From contig NZ_NESJ01000027.1 in assembly GCF_003063645.1 (NCBI RefSeq), positions 1 through 41,864 of the forward strand: DNA of 41,864 nt, written 5' to 3'. The translations under genes and the position numbers were made by a program. Position 1 is the stretch's first letter; every line of letters starts with the position of its first letter. Under the pieces are notes generated by a model. The model saw nothing but the letters and a program-made list of their open reading frames with translations. It ran no database searches and was not told where the DNA came from. The stretch is from Limnohabitans sp. 2KL-51 (GTDB lineage Bacteria; Pseudomonadota; Gammaproteobacteria; Burkholderiales; Burkholderiaceae_C). This document shows positions 16,709-24,509 of the stretch, piece by piece.

Positions 16709-17473
16709 ATGCGGCTGGCTTTGCTGTCAGATCTGCACGCCAACCGTCAAGCGCTGGATGCCTGTTTGTCCCATGCCCGATCGGAAGGCGCGGACAACTT
16801 TGCTTTTTTGGGCGATCTGGTTGGCTATGGTGCCGACCCGGTGGGGGTGCTGGACCAGGTCATGGCCTTGCAGGCGCAAGGGGCCTGGGTGCTGCAGGGC
16901 AACCACGATGCGATGGCTGTTATGCCGCCCACGGGCGATGTGTCCCTGGGGGCCAGCTCTGCCGCCTGGACGCACGCGCAGTTGAACGAGGCGCAGCTTC
17001 ACTTTCTGGCGCATCTGCCCCTGACCGAAACCGTGGATCATGTGCTGCTGGTGCATGCCAGTGCCGACAAGCCCGAGACCTGGCGCTATGTGGACGGCGA
17101 GCGGGCCGCCAGGGCTTGCCTGGACGCAGCCAAGGCCGTTGGGCTGGTCGGGCTCTTGCCCCCCCATGTGCTGGTGGGCCATGTGCACCACCAGACCTTG
17201 TATTACCAAGGTGCTGGGCGTGGCCTGATGCCTTTCAAGCCCACACCTGGCGTGGCCGTGCCGCTGCCGCGTTCGCGCACCTGTGTGGCCACAGTGGGCT
17301 CGGTCGGGCAGCCGCGCGATGGCGACCCCCGGGCCATGTACGCCCTCTATGACATGAGCGCTGGGCGTTTGACTTTTCAGCGCGTGCCTTACGACCATGC
17401 CGCTGCAGCGCAAGCCATTCGGCAGGCCGGCTTGCCCGAGTATTTTGCCCACCGTTTGGAGACTGGACGTTGA
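16709..17473 (+). CDS. Metallophosphoesterase of the calcineurin-like family
   Basis: A 254-residue phosphoesterase with every metal-binding block of the family: SDLHAN (8-13), GDLVGYG, GNHD, LVHAS and GHVHH. The architecture fits the YfcE/ApaH-like subgroup, which acts on phosphodiesters, nucleotides or phosphoproteins; no membrane segment or signal peptide. AAGGAGATCC just upstream gives an excellent ribosome site. Its stop codon TGA overlaps the TTG start of the kinase, so the two are translationally coupled. In this context it may reverse phosphorylation made by the neighbouring kinases, although that is inference. Confidence 0.9.
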   Translation: MRLALLSDLHANRQALDACLSHARSEGADNFAFLGDLVGYGADPVGVLDQVMALQAQGAWVLQGNHDAMAVMPPTGDVSLGASSAAWTHAQLNEAQLHFLAHLPLTETVDHVLLVHASADKPETWRYVDGERAARACLDAAKAVGLVGLLPPHVLVGHVHHQTLYYQGAGRGLMPFKPTPGVAVPLPRSRTCVATVGSVGQPRDGDPRAMYALYDMSAGRLTFQRVPYDHAAAAQAIRQAGLPEYFAHRLETGR

Positions 17474-18909
17474 AACTGCTGCAGCCCGGTGAAGTCATCG
17501 ACGGCTTCGAGATGGAAGAATGTCTGCATGCCGGTGGCATGGCGCATATTTACAAAGTGAGTTACGCGCCTGCCGCCGATGGCACGCGCCGCGAGCCCGA
17601 ATTTCCCATGGCCATGAAGATCCCGCGCATGACCGCAGGTGACGGGGCCGAGAACATCATCAGTTTCGAGATCGAACAACAAATTATGCCCACGCTCACG
17701 GGGCCGCATGTGCCGCGCTTTGTGGCGGCGGGTGATTTGTCGCGTATCCCGTATCTGGTCATGGAATATGTGCAGGGGCAAACCTTGCAGCACTGGCTGG
17801 ACCGGGGTGAGCCGCTCGCGCCCGATGAAATCGCCCGTTTGGGGGCGGCCATGGCCAAGGCCGCGCACAGCCTGCACCGCCAGAACGTGTGCCACCTCGA
17901 TCTCAAGCCTGCCAACGTGCTGATCCGCCCCGATGGCGCGGCCCTGCTGCTCGACTTTGGCTTGTCGTGCCATGGGCATTACCCGGATTTGCTGGCCGAA
18001 GAGCTGCGCAAGGCGGTCGGTTCGCCGATTTGGATTGCGCCCGAGCAAGTGGTGGGTGTGCGGGGCGACCCGCGCAGCGACGTGTTCGCCTTGGGCGTGA
18101 TGCTGTACCAACTGACCACGGGCGCAACGCCCTTTGGCGAGCCCGCCACCGCAGGCGGCATGCGACAGCGTTTGTGGATGGACCCGGTGCCTCCGCGAAA
18201 GCGCCGCCCTGATGTGCCCGAATGGCTGCAAGAGGTCATTTTGCGATGCCTGGCCCCCGTGGCAGCAGAGCGCTACCCCTCTGCTGCGCACCTGGCGTTT
18301 GACCTGACACACACCCAAGACATTCGCATCACCGAGCGTGGACGGCAGACTCAGGGCACGGGTTTTGTGGCGCATTTCAAACGCTGGCTGCGCGCCGCTG
18401 GCATGCAGTACCAGCCCAGCCCTTTGCCTTCGCAAGAAATCGAGCAGGTGCCCATCGTGATGGTGGCGGTGCCCTACAAAGATGTGAGCGATGCCACGCT
18501 GTACTCTTTGCGCGAAGCCGTGTCGCGCTCGCTCGGTATCCGGCCCGGGGCGCGGCTGGCGTGTGTGACCGTTATCGGTACGGGCGACACCAACGCGACC
18601 GAGTCGCACAAAAGTGAAACCAGCGTGCACCGATGGCACCTCACCCGTTTGCAGCAGTGGGCGCAGCCGCTGGACCTGAGCGACCACCAGACCTCGTTCC
18701 ATGTGCTGGAGTCGGGCGATGTGGCCGATGCGCTGGTCAAGTACGCCGAAGGCAATCAGGTCAGCATGGTCATCCTGGGCGCGGCCACGCATGGGCTGCA
18801 AATGCAGCGCTTTGTGGCCACGGTGCCGATCAAGGTGGCCATGGAAGCGCCCTGCACGGTGATCCTGGTCAAGCCCAATTTGCCTTTCGAGCAACTGGCT
18901 GCCGCTTGA
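17470..18909 (+). CDS. Ser/Thr protein kinase fused to a universal stress protein domain
   Basis: A 479-residue fusion. The kinase domain (about 12-285) has a glycine loop AGGMAHIYKV, Lys50 in AMKIP, a helix-C Glu near 67-69, catalytic loop HLDLKPAN (142-149, Asp144), DFG at 162-164 and APE at 190-192. The Arg of HRD is Leu, so it is a non-RD kinase. Residues about 325-470 form a Usp domain (PIVMVAVPYKDVS... to VVILVK-like VTVILVK end) with a degenerate ATP motif GAATHGLQMQRFVATVP. No transmembrane segment, so the kinase is cytosolic, unlike most bacterial PknB types. Start is TTG (17470), overlapping the phosphoesterase stop; an ATG exists at 17512 but would cut the first strand. The Usp part may sense nucleotide or stress state. 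Confidence 0.92.
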   Translation: MKLLQPGEVIDGFEMEECLHAGGMAHIYKVSYAPAADGTRREPEFPMAMKIPRMTAGDGAENIISFEIEQQIMPTLTGPHVPRFVAAGDLSRIPYLVMEYVQGQTLQHWLDRGEPLAPDEIARLGAAMAKAAHSLHRQNVCHLDLKPANVLIRPDGAALLLDFGLSCHGHYPDLLAEELRKAVGSPIWIAPEQVVGVRGDPRSDVFALGVMLYQLTTGATPFGEPATAGGMRQRLWMDPVPPRKRRPDVPEWLQEVILRCLAPVAAERYPSAAHLAFDLTHTQDIRITERGRQTQGTGFVAHFKRWLRAAGMQYQPSPLPSQEIEQVPIVMVAVPYKDVSDATLYSLREAVSRSLGIRPGARLACVTVIGTGDTNATESHKSETSVHRWHLTRLQQWAQPLDLSDHQTSFHVLESGDVADALVKYAEGNQVSMVILGAATHGLQMQRFVATVPIKVAMEAPCTVILVKPNLPFEQLAAA

Positions 18910-18937
18910 GTCCTGAGGGCTGCGCCACAATCGGTGC

Positions 18938-19957
18938 ATGACCGAACCGAACGCCTTGCATCCCTACGCTGAACTCACCCCGGACCGGGTGATGGACGCT
19001 TTGACCGATCTGGGCCTGTGGCCCGACGGCCGTTTGCTGGCGCTCAGCTCTTATGAAAACCGCGTGTACCGTGCGCACCTGGACGAGCCGGTGCAAGGCA
19101 GCGCGGCGGTGGTGCTCAAGTTTTACCGGCCTGGCCGCTGGAGCCGAGAGCAGATTCAGGAAGAACACGACTTTGCGGCCGAGCTGTTGGAGGCCGAAGT
19201 GCCTGTGGTGCCACCCATGGTGCTGAACGGCCAGACGCTGCACCAAAGCGCCGGGTTTGACTTTTCGGTCAGCCCCTTGCGCGGCGGCCGCACGCCCGAG
19301 CTGGACGATTTTGAAGTGCTGGAATGGATCGGCCGTTTTCTGGCCCGCATCCATACCGTGGGCGCGGCCAAGCCCTTTGCGCACCGCCCCACGCTCGATG
19401 TGCAGACCTTTGCGCTCGAGCCCGCCGAGTGGCTGCAAACGAACCAAATGATTCCTTTGGAGGTTGAGCGCGAATGGCGAGAGGCCTTTGCTGCGGCCCT
19501 GGCCATGGTGCACGAAAAAATGACGGAAGCTGCGTCAAGCCGATGCTTGATTCGTTTGCATGGCGACTGCCACCCGGGCAACATTTTGTGGACGCCTGCC
19601 GAGCTGCCCGGTGGCGGCCCACACTTTGTGGACTTGGACGATGCCCGCATGGGCCCGGCCGTGCAAGACCTGTGGATGCTGCTGTCGGGCGACCGAGCGC
19701 AGCGCACGCAGCAACTGTCGGCTTTGCTCGATGGCTATGAACAGGTGCGTGACTTTGATCGGGCCGAGTTGCGCTTGATCGAGCCGCTGCGCACGCTGCG
19801 TTTGATCCACTACAGCGCTTGGCTGGCGCGGCGTTGGGAAGACCCGATTTTCCCGGTCAACTTTCCGTGGTTTGGCACCCCCGACTACTGGCGTGGCCAA
19901 GTGCTGATGCTGCAAGAGCAAGTCGAGCAGATGCAGGAAGCACCGCTGGTGGTGTGA
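18938..19957 (+). CDS. srkA: Stress response kinase SrkA (YihE/RdoA)
   Basis: A 339-residue kinase of the aminoglycoside-phosphotransferase fold. It shows YENRVYRAHL at the ATP pocket, VLKFYRPGRWS with the catalytic Lys, the catalytic loop LHGDCHPGNILW and the metal-binding FVDLDDARMGPAVQDLW. These match E. coli SrkA, a Ser/Thr kinase that counters stress-induced death, downstream of Cpx. It lies 28 bases after the Usp-kinase, so it is probably in the same transcript. It is followed by a large inverted repeat (19985-20056) that may end transcription. Confidence 0.94.
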   Translation: MTEPNALHPYAELTPDRVMDALTDLGLWPDGRLLALSSYENRVYRAHLDEPVQGSAAVVLKFYRPGRWSREQIQEEHDFAAELLEAEVPVVPPMVLNGQTLHQSAGFDFSVSPLRGGRTPELDDFEVLEWIGRFLARIHTVGAAKPFAHRPTLDVQTFALEPAEWLQTNQMIPLEVEREWREAFAAALAMVHEKMTEAASSRCLIRLHGDCHPGNILWTPAELPGGGPHFVDLDDARMGPAVQDLWMLLSGDRAQRTQQLSALLDGYEQVRDFDRAELRLIEPLRTLRLIHYSAWLARRWEDPIFPVNFPWFGTPDYWRGQVLMLQEQVEQMQEAPLVV

Positions 19958-19984
19958 GCGCACCAAAGCGCAACACGGATATTT

Positions 19985-20056
19985 GTAGGTCGGTGGCTTT
20001 AGCCCCGACACTGAGCCGGGTCAACGTCAACGTCGGGGCTAAAGCCGCCGACCTAC
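19985..20056. repeat. Large imperfect inverted repeat (REP/MITE-like), possible bidirectional terminator
   Basis: Two 25-base arms (19985-20009 and 20032-20056) are reverse complements with a single T/C mismatch and flank a 22-base loop. Arm core: GGCTTTAGCCCCGAC. It sits between the convergent srkA and amidohydrolase genes. Intergenic palindromes of the form GTAGGTCGG..GGCTTTAGCC are, to my recollection, scattered through many proteobacterial genomes; this window has one copy. No T-run follows either arm. Confidence 0.8.
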
Positions 20057-20077
20057 GGGGGCAGCAGGTCTGGTGGC

Positions 20078-21316
20078 TCAAGCGGGCAGGCCTTGCTTGT
20101 AGAACTTGCCATCCTTCATGATCGACAGGATATTCTCGCCCTGACCCAGCAGGCACGAAATGTCGGTCATCGGATTGCCCTTGACCAGCAGCAAGTCGGC
20201 TTTGGCACCCGGTTTGATCACGCCCAATTGGCCTGACATGTTCAGCAGTTCGGCCGCGTTCACCGTGGCTTGCTGCAAGGTTGCGCCTGCACCCAGAATG
20301 CCTGCGCGGATGCGCAACTCATCGGACTGGTGGCGGTGTGATTCGCCCAACAAATCGGTGCCCAATGCCATCTTGACGCCAGCCTTGGCCAATATCTCCA
20401 GCGCTTTTTGGCCTTGGCTGCGCACAGTTTCGATTTTGGCCACCGAGACAGGTGGCAAGCCCAGGCTGGCACCCTCGCTGGCCAAAGCCTCGTAGGTGAT
20501 GAGGGTGGGCACCATGAACGCCCCACGGTCGGCCATGAAGGCGCAGGTGTTGGCGTCGATCAGGTTGCCGTGCTCGATGCTGCGCACGCCAAATTCCACC
20601 GCCCGGCTAATCGCCTTGGGCGTGTAGGCATGGGCCATGACATAGGTGCCCGCGTGTTCGGCTTCGTCCACGATGGCACGGATTTCGCCTTCGGAGTAGC
20701 CCAGGTAATGGATCGGGTCGTTGGGCGAAGCCACGCCGCCCGAGGCCATGATCTTGATCTGGTTGGCGCCCTTCATGATCTCTTCGCGCACGGCCAGCCG
20801 CACGTTGTCCACGCCATCGACCACACGCGCCAGCGCCCCCACGCGGGTGGAGCAGGCGCAGCTTTCCAGCTCGTCGCTGCGCGGGCGTCCGTCGCCATGG
20901 CCGCCGGTTTGCGACAGGGCGCGGCCTGCGGCAAAAATGCGCGGTCCCTCGACCAGATCGGTGCGGGTGGCCTCGGCCAGGTTCCAGTCGGCACCCCCGG
21001 CATCGCGCACGGTGGTGAAGCCGCGCATCAGCATGCCCTTCATGATGGGGATGGCCCGCAAGGTGGCAAACACATTGGGCTGTTGGCTGTTGTAGGTCAG
21101 GTTCAGGTGCGAGGCGATCACATGCACATGGCAGTCGATCAGGCCGGGCATCAGGGTCAGGCCCTGGGCTGAGATGGTTTGCGCGCCTTCGGGGACGGGC
21201 AGCTTGGGGCCCACCGCCTGGATCTGTCCATCCTTGACCCACACATCGGTGTCTGGCAAAAATTTCAGGGTTTCAACATCCAGCACATTGGCCGATTGGA
21301 TCAGGATCGAGGTCAT
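20078..21316 (-). CDS. Amidohydrolase family protein (imidazolonepropionase/Xaa-dipeptidase-like)
   Basis: A 412-residue binuclear-type metal hydrolase. Metal ligands are visible in order: HVH in LIDCHVHV, the Lys of NQIKIMASGG (likely carboxylated), the His of VMAHAYTP, the His of RSIEHGNL and the catalytic Asp in ALGTDLLG. The N-terminal beta-sandwich strand (SILIQSANVLDVE) and a C-terminal KPGAKADLLLVKGNP complete the composite fold. Relatives cleave N-acyl or peptide-like bonds, such as Xaa-Pro or Xaa-Arg dipeptides. The frame extends to 21376 but homology starts at MTSILIQ (21316). It is divergent from a peptide-type binding protein, separated by 169 bases, and may hydrolyse that transporter's substrate. 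Confidence 0.9.
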   Translation of the reverse strand: MTSILIQSANVLDVETLKFLPDTDVWVKDGQIQAVGPKLPVPEGAQTISAQGLTLMPGLIDCHVHVIASHLNLTYNSQQPNVFATLRAIPIMKGMLMRGFTTVRDAGGADWNLAEATRTDLVEGPRIFAAGRALSQTGGHGDGRPRSDELESCACSTRVGALARVVDGVDNVRLAVREEIMKGANQIKIMASGGVASPNDPIHYLGYSEGEIRAIVDEAEHAGTYVMAHAYTPKAISRAVEFGVRSIEHGNLIDANTCAFMADRGAFMVPTLITYEALASEGASLGLPPVSVAKIETVRSQGQKALEILAKAGVKMALGTDLLGESHRHQSDELRIRAGILGAGATLQQATVNAAELLNMSGQLGVIKPGAKADLLLVKGNPMTDISCLLGQGENILSIMKDGKFYKQGLPA

Positions 21317-21485
21317 ACAGCGTTTCAAAGAATGTCTGGGCACAGGGCGTCGACGTGAGGAAGCAAATTCCATCATCTCAGCCGTTCATGCCCTTGGGCA
21401 CCGCATAAACCCTAGGTTTTCAGCCTTGCGTCTGCCCAGTCTGATGCCTAGAATGAAATGTCAACCAACCAAGACAGGAATCTGC

Positions 21486-23081
21486 ATGTTGCAACCCATT
21501 CTTCGCACCACACGCTTGCTCGCGCTGGCCTGTGGTTTGTCTGCCACCCTGGTCTCAGTGAGTGCCGTGCAAGCCAACGAGCTGAAGTGGGCCGCGCAAA
21601 ACGACATCCTGACGCTGGACCCCCACGCGCAAAACCACGCCACCACCAACAACATCGTGGGGCATGCCTACGAACCCCTGGTGCGCTATGACCGCAACTA
21701 CAAGGTCGAGCCCTCACTGGCCACCAGCTGGCAGGTGGTCAACCCCACCACGGTGCGTTTCAACTTGCGCAAAAACGTGAAGTTCCAGGACGGCTCGGCT
21801 TTCACCGCCGACGACGTACTGTTCTCTTTTGACCGCATCCGCCAGCCGCAAGGCACCATGCAAATTTATGTGGCCGGTGTCAAAGGCATCAACAAAATCG
21901 ACGACCACACCATCGACGTGGTGCTGGACAAGCCCAACCCGACCTTGCTCAACAGCTTCACCACCTTCTTCATCATGAGCAAGGCCTGGGCGGTGAAGAA
22001 CAAGTCCGAGAAAGTGCAGGACTACAAAGCCAAGGAAATCACCTTCGCGGCCACCAACGCCAACGGCACCGGCCCCTTCATCATCAAGGAGTGGGTGGCC
22101 GATCAGCGCGTGGTCTTGACCGCCAACAAAGCCTGGTGGGACAAGTTGCCCGGCAACGTGACCGATGTGGTCTACACCCCAATCAAGTCCGACCCCACCC
22201 GCATCGCGGCCTTGCTCTCGGGCAACGTGGACATCGTGACCGACTTGCCCACGCAAGACGTGGCCCGCCTGCGTACGACGCCCGCTTTGTCCGTGCTCGA
22301 TGGCCCGGAAGTGCGCACCATTTTTATCGGGGTGGACCAAGGCTCCAACGAATTGAAATACGGCTCCAAAGGCCCCAACCCCTTCAAGGACGTGCGCGTG
22401 CGCAAAGCCCTGAACATGTCGATTGACCGGGTGGCCATTCAGCGCAGCATCATGCGCGGCCTGTCGGTGCCAGCTGCCATCATGGTGGCGCCTGGTGTCA
22501 ATGGTCACACGGCCGAGTTGGACAAAGTGGCCCCGCCCGACCTGGACGGTGCCAAGAAATTGCTGGCCGATGCCGGTTATGCCAATGGGTTTGACTTCAC
22601 CCTCGACTGCCCGAACAACCGTTATGTGAACGACGAAGAGGTGTGCCAGGCCGTGGTCAACATGTGGGCCAAAGTGGGCATCCGCGCCAAGCTCAATGCC
22701 ACCAATTTCAGCAGCTTCATCAGCAAGATCCAGAACTTTGACTCCAGCGCTTACCTGCTGGGCTGGGGCGTGGCCACCTACGATGCGCAGTACTCCCTTC
22801 AGTCTTTGGTCATGACCCGCACCACCGGCTCGGATGGCAACTTCAACTTCCTCAAAATCAGCAACGCCAAGGTGGACGCCCTGACCGAAGCCATGAAGAC
22901 CGAAATGGACAAAACCAAGCGCGACAACATGCTCAAGGAAGCCTTGACCATCACCCGCGACGAAGCCCTGTATGTGCCGCTGCACCACCAGATGCGCCCT
23001 TGGGCCATGAAGAAGAACGTCAGCATCGCGCACAACTCCAATGATGCGCCCAAGATGTATTACGCCACGGTCGGCAAGTGA
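21486..23081 (+). CDS. ABC transporter substrate-binding protein, dipeptide/oligopeptide family (SBP_bac_5)
   Basis: A 531-residue periplasmic binding protein. Signal peptide 1-30 (hydrophobic TRLLALACGLSATLVSVSA, cleavage after VQA). Typical SBP_bac_5 blocks follow: DILTLDPHAQNH, YEPLVRYDRNYKVEPSLATSW, RFNLRKNVKFQDGSAFTADDVLFSFDR and a hinge TGPFIIKEW. AGGAA lies five bases before the ATG at 21486; the frame runs further left but that part is antisense to the amidohydrolase. No permease or ATPase genes accompany it, so it is an orphan that must use a transporter encoded elsewhere. It probably shares regulation with the divergent amidohydrolase. Confidence 0.93.
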   Translation: MLQPILRTTRLLALACGLSATLVSVSAVQANELKWAAQNDILTLDPHAQNHATTNNIVGHAYEPLVRYDRNYKVEPSLATSWQVVNPTTVRFNLRKNVKFQDGSAFTADDVLFSFDRIRQPQGTMQIYVAGVKGINKIDDHTIDVVLDKPNPTLLNSFTTFFIMSKAWAVKNKSEKVQDYKAKEITFAATNANGTGPFIIKEWVADQRVVLTANKAWWDKLPGNVTDVVYTPIKSDPTRIAALLSGNVDIVTDLPTQDVARLRTTPALSVLDGPEVRTIFIGVDQGSNELKYGSKGPNPFKDVRVRKALNMSIDRVAIQRSIMRGLSVPAAIMVAPGVNGHTAELDKVAPPDLDGAKKLLADAGYANGFDFTLDCPNNRYVNDEEVCQAVVNMWAKVGIRAKLNATNFSSFISKIQNFDSSAYLLGWGVATYDAQYSLQSLVMTRTTGSDGNFNFLKISNAKVDALTEAMKTEMDKTKRDNMLKEALTITRDEALYVPLHHQMRPWAMKKNVSIAHNSNDAPKMYYATVGK

Positions 23082-23098
23082 TCTAGAGTTGATCCACC

Positions 23099-23120
23099 CT
23101 GCCCCGCCTGCGCGGGGCAG
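23099..23120 (+). terminator. Strong GC hairpin after the binding-protein gene
   Basis: CTGCCCCGC-CTGC-GCGGGGCAG: nine base pairs with a four-base loop, 17 bases past the stop at 23081. No T-run follows, so it may stabilise the mRNA end or act with Rho. Confidence 0.45.
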
Positions 23121-23179
23121 GCTTACAAGCGCGAACGGGGCCCTGCGCCCCGCGGGGCTTGCAGCCACGCACAGCCTCC

Positions 23180-24454
23180 ATGTTTTCGCCTTCCCCCCCC
23201 CACGCTGACAAGCCCCGCCCCCGCACGCCTTTTCTGGGTTTTGCCATCGTCGGCTGCGGCGCCGCGATCGCCCCGCTTGACTTCGCGGTCAACATGGCGT
23301 TTCCAGCCATGACCGAAGCCTTCGCCTTGGCCACACCCGACATCCGTTGGGTGGCGGTGTGTTATGTCATCACCTACGGCAGCCTGATGCTGTTTTGCGG
23401 TGTGCTGGGGGACCGCCTGGGCCACTTGCGCGTGTTCCGCTGGGGCTTGGTGCTGTCGGCGCTGGCCTTGGTGGCTTGTGCGGCGGCACCGTCTTATGGT
23501 TGGCTGCTGGCCGGGCGGGTTTTGCAGGGCATCGGGGTGGCCCTGACTTTGTCCTGCGCTCCGGCCTTGGCCATGGGCCTGCTGGCCGCCGGGCAACGCA
23601 CGCAGGCGCTGTCGGTCTATGGCGCCATGTTTGCGGCGGCGGGTGTGCTGGCCCCTTTGCTCGGCGGCCTGAGCATGCTGCATTGGGGTTGGGCCGGAGT
23701 GTACGGTTTTCGGGTGCCGATTGTGCTGCTGGCCTGGTTGTGCACGCCTTGGCTGGTCCGTCGCCTGCGAGCGCAGACACTGAGCACAACCAGCGCTGTC
23801 AGCCAGGCGGGCAGCGTGCAGGGCCTGTGGGGCCTCCTGCGGCGCGATGCCGATTTCGCCTGGATCAACCTGCTCAGTGTAGGGGTTCAGTTTTGCGGTT
23901 TCACGATTGCACTGAGCTTGCCCTACGCCTTGCCTGCTGCGGGCTGGGGTGGCACGGCCAGTGGTGCCATGCTGTCCCTCTGGGCGCTGGGGGTGTTGGC
24001 CGGTTCGGGTGTGGCCCCAGTGCTGCTGCGCCGCATGGACTTGCGGTCTGCGGGCCTCGCAGCGCAAGGGATCATGGCCTTGGGTTTGGCCTCGATCGGT
24101 GCCGTGCCAATGGCGCAAGCCTGGCCCTTCATGGCCCTGGCCTTGATTGTGCAGGGTGTGGGTCTGGGTGTGTTTCAGGTGGTCTACGCCGACCAGGTTG
24201 TGGCCACCTTGCCCGACTCTGCTCGGGGCCTGTCGGGCAGCCTGACCCTGGTGACCCGCACTGTGGGCATCGTGGGTGCGGCCATGGTCTGGCTGTGGCT
24301 CATGGAACGGTTGCAAAGCCGGGCCTTGGCAAACGGCGTTTCACACCCTGAGGCCATTTGGGCGAGCACCATGGGCCTTCTGCCCTGGGCTGCAGGCCTG
24401 GCTTTGGCCGTGCTGTTGTTGGGCGTGTGGCGCCGGATAAACCGCTGGCACTGA
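23180..24454 (+). CDS. MFS transporter (drug efflux-like)
   Basis: A 424-residue major facilitator protein with 12-14 hydrophobic segments. The opening (GCGAAIAPLDFAVNMAFPAM, then IRWVAVCYVITYGSLMLF) and the loop 2-3 motif GVLGDRLGHLRVF are those of proton-driven drug exporters of the DHA type; motif C-like GAMFAAAGVLAPLLGG follows segment 5. ATG at 23180 is chosen; a TTG seven codons upstream would add a short non-homologous tail, and neither has a good ribosome site. It converges on the next MFS gene with 55 bases between; a small palindrome (GCTGGG-TTG-CCCAGC, 24471-24485) lies there. Substrate unknown. Confidence 0.88.
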   Translation: MFSPSPPHADKPRPRTPFLGFAIVGCGAAIAPLDFAVNMAFPAMTEAFALATPDIRWVAVCYVITYGSLMLFCGVLGDRLGHLRVFRWGLVLSALALVACAAAPSYGWLLAGRVLQGIGVALTLSCAPALAMGLLAAGQRTQALSVYGAMFAAAGVLAPLLGGLSMLHWGWAGVYGFRVPIVLLAWLCTPWLVRRLRAQTLSTTSAVSQAGSVQGLWGLLRRDADFAWINLLSVGVQFCGFTIALSLPYALPAAGWGGTASGAMLSLWALGVLAGSGVAPVLLRRMDLRSAGLAAQGIMALGLASIGAVPMAQAWPFMALALIVQGVGLGVFQVVYADQVVATLPDSARGLSGSLTLVTRTVGIVGAAMVWLWLMERLQSRALANGVSHPEAIWASTMGLLPWAAGLALAVLLLGVWRRINRWH

Positions 24455-24509
24455 GCTGGCACAGTTTGTGGCTGGGTTGCCCAGCTTGTGTCGGCGACGC
24501 GCGAATGGT

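Noticed and set aside
17389..18939. A 516-codon minus-strand frame opposite the kinase gene
   Set aside because: Rich in His, Arg and Gln with no motif; a reverse-frame shadow of the kinase-Usp gene.
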